In this document: positions 17,278 through 25,921 of the stretch, piece by piece
Numbering within the stretch: position 1 is the stretch's first letter
Layout of the letters: each line of letters starts with the position of its first letter
NCBI GenBank assembly: GCA_022601195.1
Contig: JAHZIX010000044.1
Coordinates: forward strand, 62,001 to 126,000
Length of the DNA stretch: 64,000 bases
Source: Deltaproteobacteria bacterium
Lineage (GTDB): Bacteria; Acidobacteriota; Thermoanaerobaculia; Multivoradales; JAHZIX01
Reading direction: 5' to 3'
Made by a program: the position numbers and the translations under genes
The notes under the pieces: generated by a model
Told to the model about the DNA's origin: nothing
The model's database searches: none
What the model saw: only the letters and a program-made list of their open reading frames with translations

Positions 17278-18429
17278 ATGAACACACTGCTTTCCGATAC
17301 GGAGCTTCTCACCCGCTTGGTGGCCTTCGACACCACGAGTTGCAACTCGAACCTCCCTCTCGTCGACTTTCTGTGCGATTACCTCGACCGACCCGGCATC
17401 GAGATCGTCCGCAATGAGTCGCCGGACGGGGACAAAGCGAACCTGGTCGTTTTCGTGGGACCTCCCGTGGAGGCATCGCGTCAAGGGCTGGTTCTCTCTG
17501 GTCATATGGATGTGGTGCCCGCTGAAGAGCCGGAATGGCAAGGTGATCCTTTCCGACTCAGGGACGCAGAGGATCGTCTTATCGGCCGTGGTTCCAGCGA
17601 CATGAAAGGCTTTGTTGCCTTGGCCGCGAACCGCGCAGCGCGCCTCGATCCGTCTCGGCTGCGCCATCCCCTGGTATTGCTGCTGACTTACGACGAGGAG
17701 CTCGGCACTCTCGGTGCTCACCACTTCGTCGACACCTGGCCGCGGCAACGCACCCTTCCTCGCAATGTCATCATTGGTGAGCCCACTTCCCTCAAAGTGG
17801 TTCGCCTTCACAAAGGGCACCTGAAAATGCGAATCCAGTTGGATGGGGTTCCAGCTCATAGTGGCTATCCCCATTTGGGGCACAACGCCATCGAGCCGGC
17901 GGGCCGAGTGATTCAAGCTCTAGCTAGCCTACGTCGGGAGCTCGAAAAGGAACGCCCGGAGAATCATCACTTTTTCCCGCAGGTCCCCTTCGTCGCCTTG
18001 AACGTCGCCCGGGTCGAAGGGGGAACAGCCATCAACATCGTTCCGGAGCGCTGCACAGTGGAGCTCGGCGCTCGAGTCCTCCCAGGTATGACCTCCGACA
18101 CCTTGGTCGACCGGATTCGAGACGCGGTGGAAACAGTGACTCGAGGCGAGCGCTGCACAGTGGAGCTCACGGGGGATAGCCCACCGATGCTCCTGGAGTC
18201 AGAAGCTCCCATTTGCCGCTGTCTGTACCGCCTGACGGGCCAGCAGGACACCGTTAGCGCCTCCTTTGCCACCGATGCCGGCTGGCTCCAACATCTCGGT
18301 TTGGATTGCACTATTTTTGGTCCGGGCTCCATTGAAGTCGCCCACAAGCCGGAGGAGTTCATCCCCAAAAGCGAGCTATTCCAGGCCGGTGAGATGCTCG
18401 ACGAGCTCATTCCCCAACTGTGCCAATGA
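17278..18429 (+). CDS. argE: Acetylornithine deacetylase (M20 family)
   Basis: Zinc amidohydrolase of 383 aa that removes acetyl from N-acetylornithine in arginine synthesis. M20 motifs are in place: LSGHMDVVPA (metal His and Asp), GRGSSDMKGFVA (bridging Asp), TYDEELGTLGA (catalytic Glu-Glu), IGEPTSLKVV (metal), and AHKPEEFIP near the C-terminus (last His ligand). The dimerisation domain with HLKMRIQLDGVPAHSGYPHLGHNAIEPA lies in the middle. No other arg genes are adjacent, so a broader N-acyl-amino-acid deacetylase role is possible, but the overall match is to the ArgE subgroup. Divergent from the aconitase-family gene. Confidence 0.88.
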   Translation: MNTLLSDTELLTRLVAFDTTSCNSNLPLVDFLCDYLDRPGIEIVRNESPDGDKANLVVFVGPPVEASRQGLVLSGHMDVVPAEEPEWQGDPFRLRDAEDRLIGRGSSDMKGFVALAANRAARLDPSRLRHPLVLLLTYDEELGTLGAHHFVDTWPRQRTLPRNVIIGEPTSLKVVRLHKGHLKMRIQLDGVPAHSGYPHLGHNAIEPAGRVIQALASLRRELEKERPENHHFFPQVPFVALNVARVEGGTAINIVPERCTVELGARVLPGMTSDTLVDRIRDAVETVTRGERCTVELTGDSPPMLLESEAPICRCLYRLTGQQDTVSASFATDAGWLQHLGLDCTIFGPGSIEVAHKPEEFIPKSELFQAGEMLDELIPQLCQ

Positions 18430-18722
18430 CCCTATTTCGGGGAAGCGTTAGAATAGGGAATCTCTCCGAAAGGTCTACGCGTTGGTGTCGCTGCTAGGCA
18501 GACTTCAGCCCCACATGTCCCGCCTTCGTCTACCGAAAAGGTGGCGCTGGAAGTGGGGGCAGAGCCTTCATCCCTGGAAACGACTCGACCAAGCAATGGT
18601 ATGCAGCGGCATCTCAAAGGAGGAAGCAGATTTGATTTTGCGGGCGGAGAGTATTCGGCGAGAAGCCGTGCGGGTCAATTCCTTCTCCCCCGAGGAGTAC
18701 TTAAGAATAAGGAGAATGATTC

Positions 18723-19391
18723 ATGTGTGGTCGTTACACTCTGACTGCTCCAGCGGAAGTTCTGAGCGAAGTCTTCGAGATCGAAGAACCGGTGAACTGG
18801 ACTCCCCGGTACAACATCGCCCCAACCCAAGAGGCTGCCGTCCTCGGCCTCAACCACCAAGGGGGCCGATCGATTGGGGGAATGAAGTGGGGGCTCGTGC
18901 CCAGCTGGGCAAAAGACCCGTCCATTGGCAACCGCATGATCAACGCTCGGGCCGAGACCGTCGCCGAAAAGCCCGCTTACCGCAGTAGCTTCAAGAAACG
19001 CCGCTGCCTGCTACTCGCGGACGGGTTCTACGAATGGAAGAAGGCTGGCTCCGTAAAGCAGCCCTATTATTTGAGCCTCCAAGACCACCGTCCCTTCGCC
19101 ATCGCTGGTATTTGGTCTCGCTGGCGCCGAGAGGAACAGGACGACTTACTGACTTGTTCTCTGATCACAACGTCTCCCAACTCCGTCGCCGCTGAGGTGC
19201 ACGATCGGATGCCAGCCATTTTGCAAGCCGAAGACTTCAACGCGTGGCTGGATCCGGCAAATGACGACACCCAAGCACTCCTCGCCATGCTCGGCCCCTA
19301 CTCAGGGGAAGACCTCCAAGCATTCGCCGTTTCGACCTTGGTCAACAGTCCCAAGAACGACACTCCCCAGCTGATCGAAAGATTGGCCTAG
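18723..19391 (+). CDS. SRAP-domain DNA-protein crosslink protein (YedK/HMCES family)
   Basis: SOS-response-associated peptidase family protein, 222 aa. The catalytic Cys is residue 2 (MCGRYTL) and becomes the N-terminus after Met removal; it forms a thiazolidine crosslink with abasic sites in single-stranded DNA. Other active-site elements are visible: Asn in RYNIAPTQ, NARAET, the Glu of GFYEWKK and the His of HDRMPAIL. The start is fixed by the Cys and by AAGGAG 8 bases upstream. No SOS box was recognised. The 293 bp before it (18430-18722) contain no gene I can support. Confidence 0.95.
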   Translation: MCGRYTLTAPAEVLSEVFEIEEPVNWTPRYNIAPTQEAAVLGLNHQGGRSIGGMKWGLVPSWAKDPSIGNRMINARAETVAEKPAYRSSFKKRRCLLLADGFYEWKKAGSVKQPYYLSLQDHRPFAIAGIWSRWRREEQDDLLTCSLITTSPNSVAAEVHDRMPAILQAEDFNAWLDPANDDTQALLAMLGPYSGEDLQAFAVSTLVNSPKNDTPQLIERLA

Positions 19392-19491
19392 GAGAAGATT
19401 TCTTATGTGGAGCCCTGATTGGCGTCGCCCCGCAGCGGCCTTAGGTCAGCAGGAGAGCCAGAGAGCTGGAGGGAGGAACGAGCACGGGAAG

Positions 19492-19869
19492 TCAGGGGGC
19501 CGAGAGGGCGAAAGGTGCACCGGTAGCTCGAACTCCGGCAGGGCAGACCGGAACGGAGCTCTCGTCCAGGTCCCTTGAAAACGGACATTCCCTCGGCTTA
19601 TCTGCGGATAGGTTTTTAGCCGACTCCCTCTCAGCTGACTCGTTCTCAGCTGATTGGCTCTCAACGGATTGGCAAACCTCGAAGGGGCTCTCCGGCCTAG
19701 GTGGAGCTAGAAGCACCGCCCCCGATCTCCCGTCGTCGCCGATGAACACCGACGCGACTCCTCCCAAGATCACGGTCACGACCACGGTGATCACCGTTTG
19801 ACGCCAGCCTCGCCCTTCCCGAGGTCTCGCCAAACCCGAAGGGGGCCGGAAAGAGCTGCGGTAGGCCAT
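19492..19869 (-). CDS. Small single-pass membrane protein with pentad repeats, third gene of the blaI/M56 operon
   Basis: A 125-aa unrecognised protein. It has a basic N-terminus, one transmembrane helix (about residues 25-44; TVITVVVTVILGGVASVFIG) and a low-complexity outside part. Residues about 67-91 are five 5-residue repeats (SVESQ, SAENE, SAERE, SAKNL, SADKP) encoded by 15-bp tandem units at 19594-19668. The ATG overlaps the TGA of the M56 gene as TGATG, so it is translationally coupled to it. Its position makes it a candidate partner or substrate of the M56 protease. No function can be assigned. Confidence 0.5.
   Translation of the reverse strand: MAYRSSFRPPSGLARPREGRGWRQTVITVVVTVILGGVASVFIGDDGRSGAVLLAPPRPESPFEVCQSVESQSAENESAERESAKNLSADKPRECPFSRDLDESSVPVCPAGVRATGAPFALSAP
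19594..19668 (-). repeat. Five 15-bp tandem repeats inside a small membrane-protein gene
   Basis: Units at 19594-19608, 19609-19623, 19624-19638, 19639-19653 and 19654-19668. The central two are nearly identical (13 of 15). They encode acidic SAxxx pentads. Similar 15-bp periodicity occurs at 23588-23662 and 55963-56037. Confidence 0.7.
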
Positions 19870-21092
19870 CACAGTACCGCCGTTTCTTGGCAGGGCGTCC
19901 CTGGTTCCCCAGGTCTGGCAGATCTCGGTGAATGACTTGCCCCCGTATTAGACTGTCCGGTTCTCGCCCTCTGACTCTCCAGATAGGCTCTCTCGCAAGC
20001 GGCATGCTGCCAAGTCGCCCCATCTAAGGAAGGCATCTCTCCTGTCGGCGAAAGGCTAGGCTCGAAGTGAGCCTTGGCGAGACTGGAGATTCCCAGCAGG
20101 CAAACGGCAGTGCAGATCGCCAGGCGATGCCTCCAACGCACTTCGACTCGCTGCCCGGTACGAATCGCTGCTATGCGTCGTTGAAGGTCCGAATCGGCAA
20201 CCGAAGCGAAGCCTTCCAGCCGCCCTCCGATACCGAAGTGAAGCACCTTGGCAAGCCCTCTCAAATAGGCTCCCGGACTACTGGACAATTCCACCACTCG
20301 CTCGTCACAGGCTCGTTCGCGCTCAGCGAGGAGACGGCGGTCCAACCACCAGATCAAGGGATGGAACCACAGGCAGCAACGCAAGGCCATGGATAGTTGA
20401 CTGGCGAGGTTGTCAAGCCGCTCCACATGAGCCAGCTCGTGCAGCAGCACCGCATCCAACTCATCGGAGGAGAGAATTTCCGGCATCGCTTCCGGTAGCA
20501 AAATCGTAGGTGATCGGACCCCCCAAACTCCCGGCTTCGAAATCTCCCTCGAGAGCCTTAGGGAAATGGACCGAGAGAGCCCTAGTCGATCGCGCAGTCG
20601 GAGCAGTCGCAGCTCGAGCTCCTCCCCCGGATAGCCCTCCCTGGCTCTGAGCAAAGATCGGCGGAGCTTTCGTGAACGGGCCATCCAGCGCAGGGTCAGG
20701 CCGAGGCTACCGAAGAGCCATACTCCGAAGAGGATCCCCCAGACGACGCCACTCCCTCGACTACCTGGATCCGCTGCTGCTGCTGAGGGGCCGAGCCACC
20801 GGCCACCTAGATCAAACAGGGCCATCACATCAAATACTCGCGCCAGAGCGGTCGACAGCCAGCTTGGAGGCGCGAGAGGCAAGGAGGCACCCAGCGCCAA
20901 CACTAGAGCGGAGGGGATGAGGAATTTGGCTGAGGCCAGGAGATAGAGGTTGTAGCGCAATCGAGCCGGAGCCCGGCCGCAGGTCACGGCGAGCAGAATC
21001 ACCAGAGAAGCGAAAACAGTTCCCTGCCAAAGGTGACTGAAAGTGCTGAGACCGAAGCGCTGTGCCAGGAGGTAGATGGATTCCGTCGGCAT
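19869..21092 (-). CDS. M56-family (BlaR1-type) membrane metallopeptidase
   Basis: Integral-membrane zinc protease of 407 aa, the transducer type that cleaves BlaI/MecI repressors. Four hydrophobic segments surround the zinc motif HELAHVERLD (about residue 214-218), followed by LWFHPLIWWLDRRL and the metal-ligand Glu in ERERACDE. After the last helix there is about 80 residues of Ser/Pro-rich tail. There is no penicillin-binding sensor domain, so the signal is not obviously beta-lactam. Start: ATG 21092, or GTG one codon earlier. It lies 26 bp after the BlaI-like gene and overlaps the small membrane protein gene. Confidence 0.93.
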   Translation of the reverse strand: MPTESIYLLAQRFGLSTFSHLWQGTVFASLVILLAVTCGRAPARLRYNLYLLASAKFLIPSALVLALGASLPLAPPSWLSTALARVFDVMALFDLGGRWLGPSAAAADPGSRGSGVVWGILFGVWLFGSLGLTLRWMARSRKLRRSLLRAREGYPGEELELRLLRLRDRLGLSRSISLRLSREISKPGVWGVRSPTILLPEAMPEILSSDELDAVLLHELAHVERLDNLASQLSMALRCCLWFHPLIWWLDRRLLAERERACDERVVELSSSPGAYLRGLAKVLHFGIGGRLEGFASVADSDLQRRIAAIRTGQRVEVRWRHRLAICTAVCLLGISSLAKAHFEPSLSPTGEMPSLDGATWQHAACERAYLESQRARTGQSNTGASHSPRSARPGEPGTPCQETAVL

Positions 21093-21118
21093 CACAGTGG
21101 CACCCCTCCTCCCCGTCC

Positions 21119-21517
21119 CTACTCGATGCCTTTACCAGAATCGCCATCGGCGGAAGCTAGAATTCCTTCCAACTCTCGCAGATCATCTAGGCTCAGTCGC
21201 CCGGTCTCTGCCAGATGAGCAACCAGGGGCCGAGCCGAACCACCAAAGAAATCGAGGAAATCCGTCACCAATCGTCGATAGGCAGCCGTTCGAGTCACCG
21301 TCGGCTCATAGATGTGAGCATTGCCAATCTTCTTGACTCGGCGCACCGCGCTTTTCTCTTCCAGGCGCCGAATGATGGTCTGAACGGTGGTGTAGGCAGG
21401 TCGTTTTCTCGCCGGCAGAACCTCGAGAATCTCCCGCACGGAGGCGCGGCTCAATTTCCACAGCTCCTCCATGACTTCGAGCTCGAAGCGCGTGAGCTTG
21501 ACTGAGTTTTTTCGCAC
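21119..21517 (-). CDS. BlaI/MecI/CopY-family transcriptional repressor
   Basis: A 132-aa winged-helix repressor. The N-terminal HTH is typical (TRFELEVMEELWKLSRASVREILEVL, then AYTTVQTIIRRLEEKSAVRR as recognition helix and wing), followed by a dimerisation tail. Members repress their own operon until cut by the partner M56 protease, encoded next. A candidate operator half-site lies 52 bp upstream. The absence of a beta-lactamase or PBP2a gene nearby suggests a general envelope-stress circuit. Confidence 0.95.
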   Translation of the reverse strand: MRKNSVKLTRFELEVMEELWKLSRASVREILEVLPARKRPAYTTVQTIIRRLEEKSAVRRVKKIGNAHIYEPTVTRTAAYRRLVTDFLDFFGGSARPLVAHLAETGRLSLDDLRELEGILASADGDSGKGIE

Positions 21518-21568
21518 CTTGGGCCTTTCCTTACCTAGATCCGCTTGCCTCGGACCAACAGCTAGGTT

Positions 21569-21584
21569 CCTACGACAACTGAGG
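21569..21584. promoter_or_regulatory. Possible BlaI-type operator (one good half-site)
   Basis: The sequence CCTACGACAACTGAGG contains CTACGACA, which resembles half of the dyad bound by many BlaI-family repressors; the other half is degenerate. It lies 52 bp upstream of the BlaI-like start codon. Confidence 0.25.
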
Positions 21585-21661
21585 GTTAATCTACCACAGC
21601 CGTCATAGGAAGCAGATCGAGGTCAGGGTTGGTCGCCTCCGACAGACCGACTGCAGATCTC

Positions 21662-23500
21662 CTACCAGCCGCAGCTACGGCCCTTGTTCTGCTCTTCGAG
21701 CCAGGTCGCCAACGGAGCGAAGTAGTCCAGGATCGCTGTAGCGTCCATGGTCCTTTCGCCGGTGAGCGCTTCCAAGGCATCCGGCCAGGGACGAGAGAGG
21801 CCCATGCGCATCATGGCATCGAGGCGCTGGCCCGCTTCGTCGCTCTCATAGATGGAGCAGCGATGCAGAGGCCCTTCATAGCCCGCAGCCTGGCACAGGC
21901 CGCGATGGAACTGGAACTGGAGAATGTGAGCCAGGAAATAGCGGGTATAGGGAACGTTGGCTGGCACGTGATACTTGGCGCCGGGATCAAAATTCTCTTC
22001 CGATCGGGCAACGGGGGCAGTGATGCCCTGGTACTTATTCCGTAGGCGCCACCAAGCCGCGTTGTATTGGTCCGGCCCAACTTCACCGGAGAACACCTTC
22101 CACCGCCATTGATCGATCAGCAGACCGAAGGGGAGAAAAGCGACCTTGTCCAGAGCCATCCTCAACAGAAGGCCTAGATCTGCCGAAACATCCGGCTCCT
22201 TGTCCAGCAAACCCACGTCGACCAAATACCCTGGAGTGATCGAAAGAGCCACGGTATCTCCAAGGGCCTCGTGAAAACCATCGTTCGCACTATTCCGGAA
22301 CAGCATCGGCTGCTCTTTGTAGGCCCGTTGATAAAAATTGTGGCCCAGCTCATGGTGGATCGTTACGAACTCTTCGCCGGTAGTTTGAATGCACATCTTG
22401 ATGCGCAGATCATCTTCCCAATCGATATCCCAAGCACTGGCATGACAGATGACATCGCGATCCCGTGGCTTGGTGAACTGGGAGCGCTGCCAAAACGATT
22501 CAGGAAGGGGTTGTTGGCCCAGAGAGGTGAAAAATCGTTCGCCGTAGCGCACCATCTCTCTTTCGTCCACCTTCTTGGCGACCAGCAACTCGGTGAGGTC
22601 GTAGCCCGAGTCCTGCTTCGCGGGAGCTACGAGATCGTAGATATTTCCCCAGGACTGAGACCACATATTCCCCAGCAAATGAGCCGGCAAGGGGCCTTCT
22701 GACGGAACTACGTCCCCGTAGGTCTCTCTCAATTGTGCCCGCACGTGGCAATGAAGTGCTTCGTAGAGAGGGCGCACCTGATTCCAGAGTCGGTCCAACT
22801 CCTCGGCGAAGGCATCCGGGTCCATGTCGTAGTTGGAACGCCACAGGGCGCCAACATCTGCAAAACCCAAACCTCGAGCCCCTTCGTTGGCAAGCTCGAC
22901 GTAGCGCTGGTAGTCCTTCCGCATTGGCGGTGAGACAGTGCGCCACCCCTGCCACATATCGAGCAATTGATCGGCATCTCGGCTGGTGGCAAAGAGGGCG
23001 TTCATTTGCGGCAAGCTGAGGCAGTCCTCACCAGTAGCCCCCTTTGGGCAGTGCCTGCCCTTGCCATAGCGGCCTTTGAGGGAGCTGTCGATCTGGGTCA
23101 ACTCCTTGGTCTTGGCGGCGTCGTTAGGAGCTGGAAGAGTCTGACTCAGCTTCAGGAGACCCAAGCGACGAGCCAACTCCGGCGCTACCTCCAAGCCCTC
23201 GAATCGCTGTGCTGCCGTGGCAAACTTCACGGTGGCGGAAATGAGCGCCTCGTTGGCCTTGGCTGCCAAGAGCTCCGTATCGTCCGTGATGTAGGTCGCG
23301 TTGACCCACGCCGCCCGCTCTGAAGCGATGGACAGCTCCAGTAGCTGGGCCTCCGCATCGGAAATGAAAGCTGCTGCTCCCGCCGCAGATTGGGGATACT
23401 CAGCCTCATTCGCCGCCAGTGGCGGAGCGAACGTACACAGGAGGGCCCCTAGACAGGCGAGGCTGGTGAGAGAGTTGTAGATCTGCTTGTGGATCATCAT
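21662..23500 (-). CDS. M2-family peptidyl-dipeptidase (ACE-like), secreted
   Basis: Angiotensin-converting-enzyme-type zinc dipeptidyl carboxypeptidase, 612 aa. A signal peptide occupies the first 30 residues (SLACLGALLCTFAPPLAANE). The zinc motif HHELGHNFYQ is near residue 380 and the third ligand Glu lies about 24 residues on (DGFHEALGDTVALS). Downstream family signatures include KYHVPANVPYTRYFLAHILQFQFHR and the Cys pair around CQAAGYEGPLHRC. It cleaves dipeptides from peptide C-termini in the periplasm or outside. Two ATGs (23500, 23497) follow AGGAGG; the second has the better spacing. Confidence 0.96.
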   Translation of the reverse strand: MMIHKQIYNSLTSLACLGALLCTFAPPLAANEAEYPQSAAGAAAFISDAEAQLLELSIASERAAWVNATYITDDTELLAAKANEALISATVKFATAAQRFEGLEVAPELARRLGLLKLSQTLPAPNDAAKTKELTQIDSSLKGRYGKGRHCPKGATGEDCLSLPQMNALFATSRDADQLLDMWQGWRTVSPPMRKDYQRYVELANEGARGLGFADVGALWRSNYDMDPDAFAEELDRLWNQVRPLYEALHCHVRAQLRETYGDVVPSEGPLPAHLLGNMWSQSWGNIYDLVAPAKQDSGYDLTELLVAKKVDEREMVRYGERFFTSLGQQPLPESFWQRSQFTKPRDRDVICHASAWDIDWEDDLRIKMCIQTTGEEFVTIHHELGHNFYQRAYKEQPMLFRNSANDGFHEALGDTVALSITPGYLVDVGLLDKEPDVSADLGLLLRMALDKVAFLPFGLLIDQWRWKVFSGEVGPDQYNAAWWRLRNKYQGITAPVARSEENFDPGAKYHVPANVPYTRYFLAHILQFQFHRGLCQAAGYEGPLHRCSIYESDEAGQRLDAMMRMGLSRPWPDALEALTGERTMDATAILDYFAPLATWLEEQNKGRSCGW

Positions 23501-23587
23501 CGTCCTCCTCGGTCGTTCGTTCTTTTCTCTTTGATGGCCATGGCTAGTTCAGCTTCAGACGGTTCGGCACCAGGCACTCTCCACGAG

Positions 23588-23662
23588 GTCATTCAGCACC
23601 AAGCGATTCGGCATAGGGCGATTCGGCATAGGACAATTCGGTGCAGGGCAATTTGGCACGGT
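23588..23662. repeat. Five degenerate 15-bp tandem repeats, intergenic
   Basis: Units at 23588-23602, 23603-23617, 23618-23632, 23633-23647 and 23648-23662; the second and third are identical (GCGATTCGGCATAGG). They fill most of the gap between the M2 peptidase start and the aminotransferase stop. The 15-bp period keeps any reading frame open (for example AESPY-AESLG on the minus strand), but no gene with a start signal is evident. Confidence 0.75.
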
Positions 23663-23671
23663 GGTCTGTGA

Positions 23672-24904
23672 TCAACCCAGGGAGTGTTTGGCGAGAGCTT
23701 CGCCGATCCGCTCCAAACCCTTGCGAAGCTCCTCTCGGGAACAGGCAAAAGACATGCGAATATGCCCCTCCCGACCGAACGCTTGCCCTGGAACCACGGC
23801 CACACGAGCTTCTTCCAAGAGCCACTCCGACATTGTGAGCGAGGAGTCACAACCGGGGCGATAGCATCCGGTGATGTCCGGAAAGGCATAGAAAGCGCCC
23901 GCTGGTGGTTGGCACCGGACTCCCGGTAGGTCCTCTAGTAGGGGCATTAGCAAAGCCCGACGGGCCTCGAATTCCTGGAGACGAAGGAGCCATTCTTCCT
24001 CGCCCCCCAACAACGCCTCTACCGCACCAGCCATGGCAAAAGAAGTCGGGTTGGAAGTGGCGTGGCTTTGAATCTTACTGAGGGCCGTGATCACAGCTTT
24101 GTTGGCCAGCACGTAGCCCAAACGCCAACCGGTCATGGCATAGGTCTTCGAGAAAGAACCGACGACGATAACCGTCTCCGGAAATTCCGCAGCTAGGGCC
24201 GCGGCGCTCACCGGGGCCCTCCCGCCATAGACGAAGCGCTCGTAGGTTTCGTCGGCGATCAGGACGATATCGCGACTGGCACAAGCCTCGACCAGCTTTC
24301 GGAGGTCCTCTTCACCAATCGTCCCGCCGGTGGGATTACAAGGCGTGTTGAGGAGGACGGCACGGGTCCGTTTCGTCATGGCAGCGATCAAGGCTTCCGC
24401 ATGGAGGCGAAAACCATCCGCTGGGCTCGCCTCCACTAGGACGGGCTGGGCGCCGGAAAAACGAATTTGCTCTGGCAGACTGACCCAATAGGGACTTGGC
24501 AGCACAACCTCGTCCCCGGATTGGAAGAGCGCCAAGGAGAGCTCGAACAGCCCCATCTTGGCTCCCACCGTCACCATGACCTCCCCTGGAGTCCAAGGGC
24601 TGCCGTGACGTCGATGATAGGACTCTGCCAAAGCTTCTCGCAGGGGCAGAATACCGGTATTGGCCGTATAGCGAGTGAAACCCTCCTCCAAGGCTCGGGA
24701 GGCGGCCTGAACCGCTCCAGCCGGAGAAGAAAAGTCCGGTTGACCAACACTGAAGTCGATGACATCCACTCCCCGCTCTTTCAGCTCCCTCGCTAGGCGA
24801 GCGACTCGAAGCGTTTGAGATTCACCGATTCCCTCTACTCTGCTAGAAATTCGCATGACGCGGGATGCTATCACCGCGCACCGGAGAAGTGCGCGATCGC
24901 CCAT
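23672..24904 (-). CDS. Class I/II PLP-dependent aminotransferase (aspartate aminotransferase type)
   Basis: Fold-type I aminotransferase, 410 aa. Motifs: DFSVGQPDFSSP, the glycine-containing YTANTGILPLREALA, NTPCNPTGG, DETYERFVYGG, the PLP lysine in GSFSKTYAMTGWRLGY (about residue 251), and a C-terminal arginine in HIRMSFACS. Sequence features fit the Ib aspartate/prephenate aminotransferase group; substrate range is not certain. The ATG at 24904 has an excellent Shine-Dalgarno (GGGAGGAGAG), whereas the more family-like ATG at 24856 has none; the first is chosen, giving a 16-residue N-terminal extension. Confidence 0.93.
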   Translation of the reverse strand: MGDRALLRCAVIASRVMRISSRVEGIGESQTLRVARLARELKERGVDVIDFSVGQPDFSSPAGAVQAASRALEEGFTRYTANTGILPLREALAESYHRRHGSPWTPGEVMVTVGAKMGLFELSLALFQSGDEVVLPSPYWVSLPEQIRFSGAQPVLVEASPADGFRLHAEALIAAMTKRTRAVLLNTPCNPTGGTIGEEDLRKLVEACASRDIVLIADETYERFVYGGRAPVSAAALAAEFPETVIVVGSFSKTYAMTGWRLGYVLANKAVITALSKIQSHATSNPTSFAMAGAVEALLGGEEEWLLRLQEFEARRALLMPLLEDLPGVRCQPPAGAFYAFPDITGCYRPGCDSSLTMSEWLLEEARVAVVPGQAFGREGHIRMSFACSREELRKGLERIGEALAKHSLG

Positions 24905-25024
24905 TGTCTCTCCTCCCGGGCAGAGATTTTGGGCAGGTCACTGATATCATCTCGAGGGTTCGGCTCACCGCGACAGAGGAGGGCCCAAACTCGATGATCA
25001 GATCCGATGAGCAGGAGTTTTCCC

Positions 25025-25918
25025 ATGCACAGTCTCACTCCCATCGCCAGGCTCGGTGCCTTCGTCACTTTCTCATGTCTTTGCTTTACAACTAGCCTTG
25101 GTGCCTCCGGCTCTTCAGAACTCCTAGCGGGTTGGCACGGCGATCTGCGCAGCGCCCAGCAGCAGGCCCTCGAAGAGGACAAATTCCTCCTCGTCGATCT
25201 CTATGCGGATTGGTGCGGCTGGTGCCGCCGCCTCGAGCAGGATGTCTTCGCCGATCCGCAGTTCAAAGCCTATGGAGACCTCTTCGCCAAGCTCAAGGTC
25301 GACGTCGAGGATGGAGGCGAGGGCTCCAGGCTCCAGTCCCGCTATGGGGCCTCGAGTCTCCCAACCACGCTCATCTTGTCGCCAAATATGGTTCTAGTGG
25401 AGGCGATTCGAGGCTACGCCCCTCGAGAGACTTTCATGAGCCACATGAAACGATCGATCGCTGAGTACCGTAAACAAGAGGTCCTCTACGATCGCCTGTT
25501 GGCGGAAGCGGACCTAGAAGTGCTAGAGCCCCTGGCACGAACCCTCCACCAACAGGGAGATGGTGCCAGAGCCGCCCAAATCTACCGAAAGACCCTCGCC
25601 GAGCGGCAACAGACGCCCCAGGAGAGAGCTTGGAATTTGTACCGTCTGGCCGATGCGCTGCGCCTAGACGGGGACCTGAAAGAAGCTCGCCGGGCTTTGA
25701 AAGACAGTCGCCTCCGGGCGATAGACGCCAGAGACTCGACACTGGTGGAAGCCTGCGACCTGTTGACCATCCAACTGGCCCAAGACGGTGGTCTGTGCGA
25801 TGAGACCACCCTGGCCCTGGAGGCTTTTCTCGACACCTACCCGAAAAGCAACCACCGACGAAACGCTCAGCGGGCTCTGGCAGCCATCGCTAACAATCCC
25901 CCAGCAGACTGTACCTAG
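25025..25918 (+). CDS. Secreted thioredoxin-fold protein with C-terminal TPR-like helices
   Basis: A 297-aa exported protein. The signal peptide is residues 1-28. A thioredoxin domain follows with the redox motif YADWCGWCRRLEQDVF (CGWC about residues 64-67) and the cis-proline segment ASSLPTTLIL. The C-terminal 130 residues are helical with TPR character (LEPLARTLHQQGDGARAAQIYRKTL; AWNLYRLADALRLDGDLKEARRAL). ATG 25025 is chosen over 25007 because AGGAG lies 8 bases before it. dsbD starts 3 bp after its stop, so it is probably a periplasmic thiol reductant or isomerase kept reduced by that DsbD. Confidence 0.9.
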   Translation: MHSLTPIARLGAFVTFSCLCFTTSLGASGSSELLAGWHGDLRSAQQQALEEDKFLLVDLYADWCGWCRRLEQDVFADPQFKAYGDLFAKLKVDVEDGGEGSRLQSRYGASSLPTTLILSPNMVLVEAIRGYAPRETFMSHMKRSIAEYRKQEVLYDRLLAEADLEVLEPLARTLHQQGDGARAAQIYRKTLAERQQTPQERAWNLYRLADALRLDGDLKEARRALKDSRLRAIDARDSTLVEACDLLTIQLAQDGGLCDETTLALEAFLDTYPKSNHRRNAQRALAAIANNPPADCT

Positions 25919-25921
25919 AGT

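Noticed and set aside
17122-17916. Long open frame (264 codons) antisense to argE
   Set aside because: Shadow of the argE coding frame, with no recognisable domain.
18482-18988. Open frame upstream of and overlapping the SRAP gene
   Set aside because: More than half lies inside SRAP in another frame, where it becomes low-complexity Arg/Pro; no start signal. The 293-bp interval is left as non-coding.
23588-23662. CRISPR array
   Set aside because: Units are contiguous 15-bp repeats with no spacers and no cas genes.
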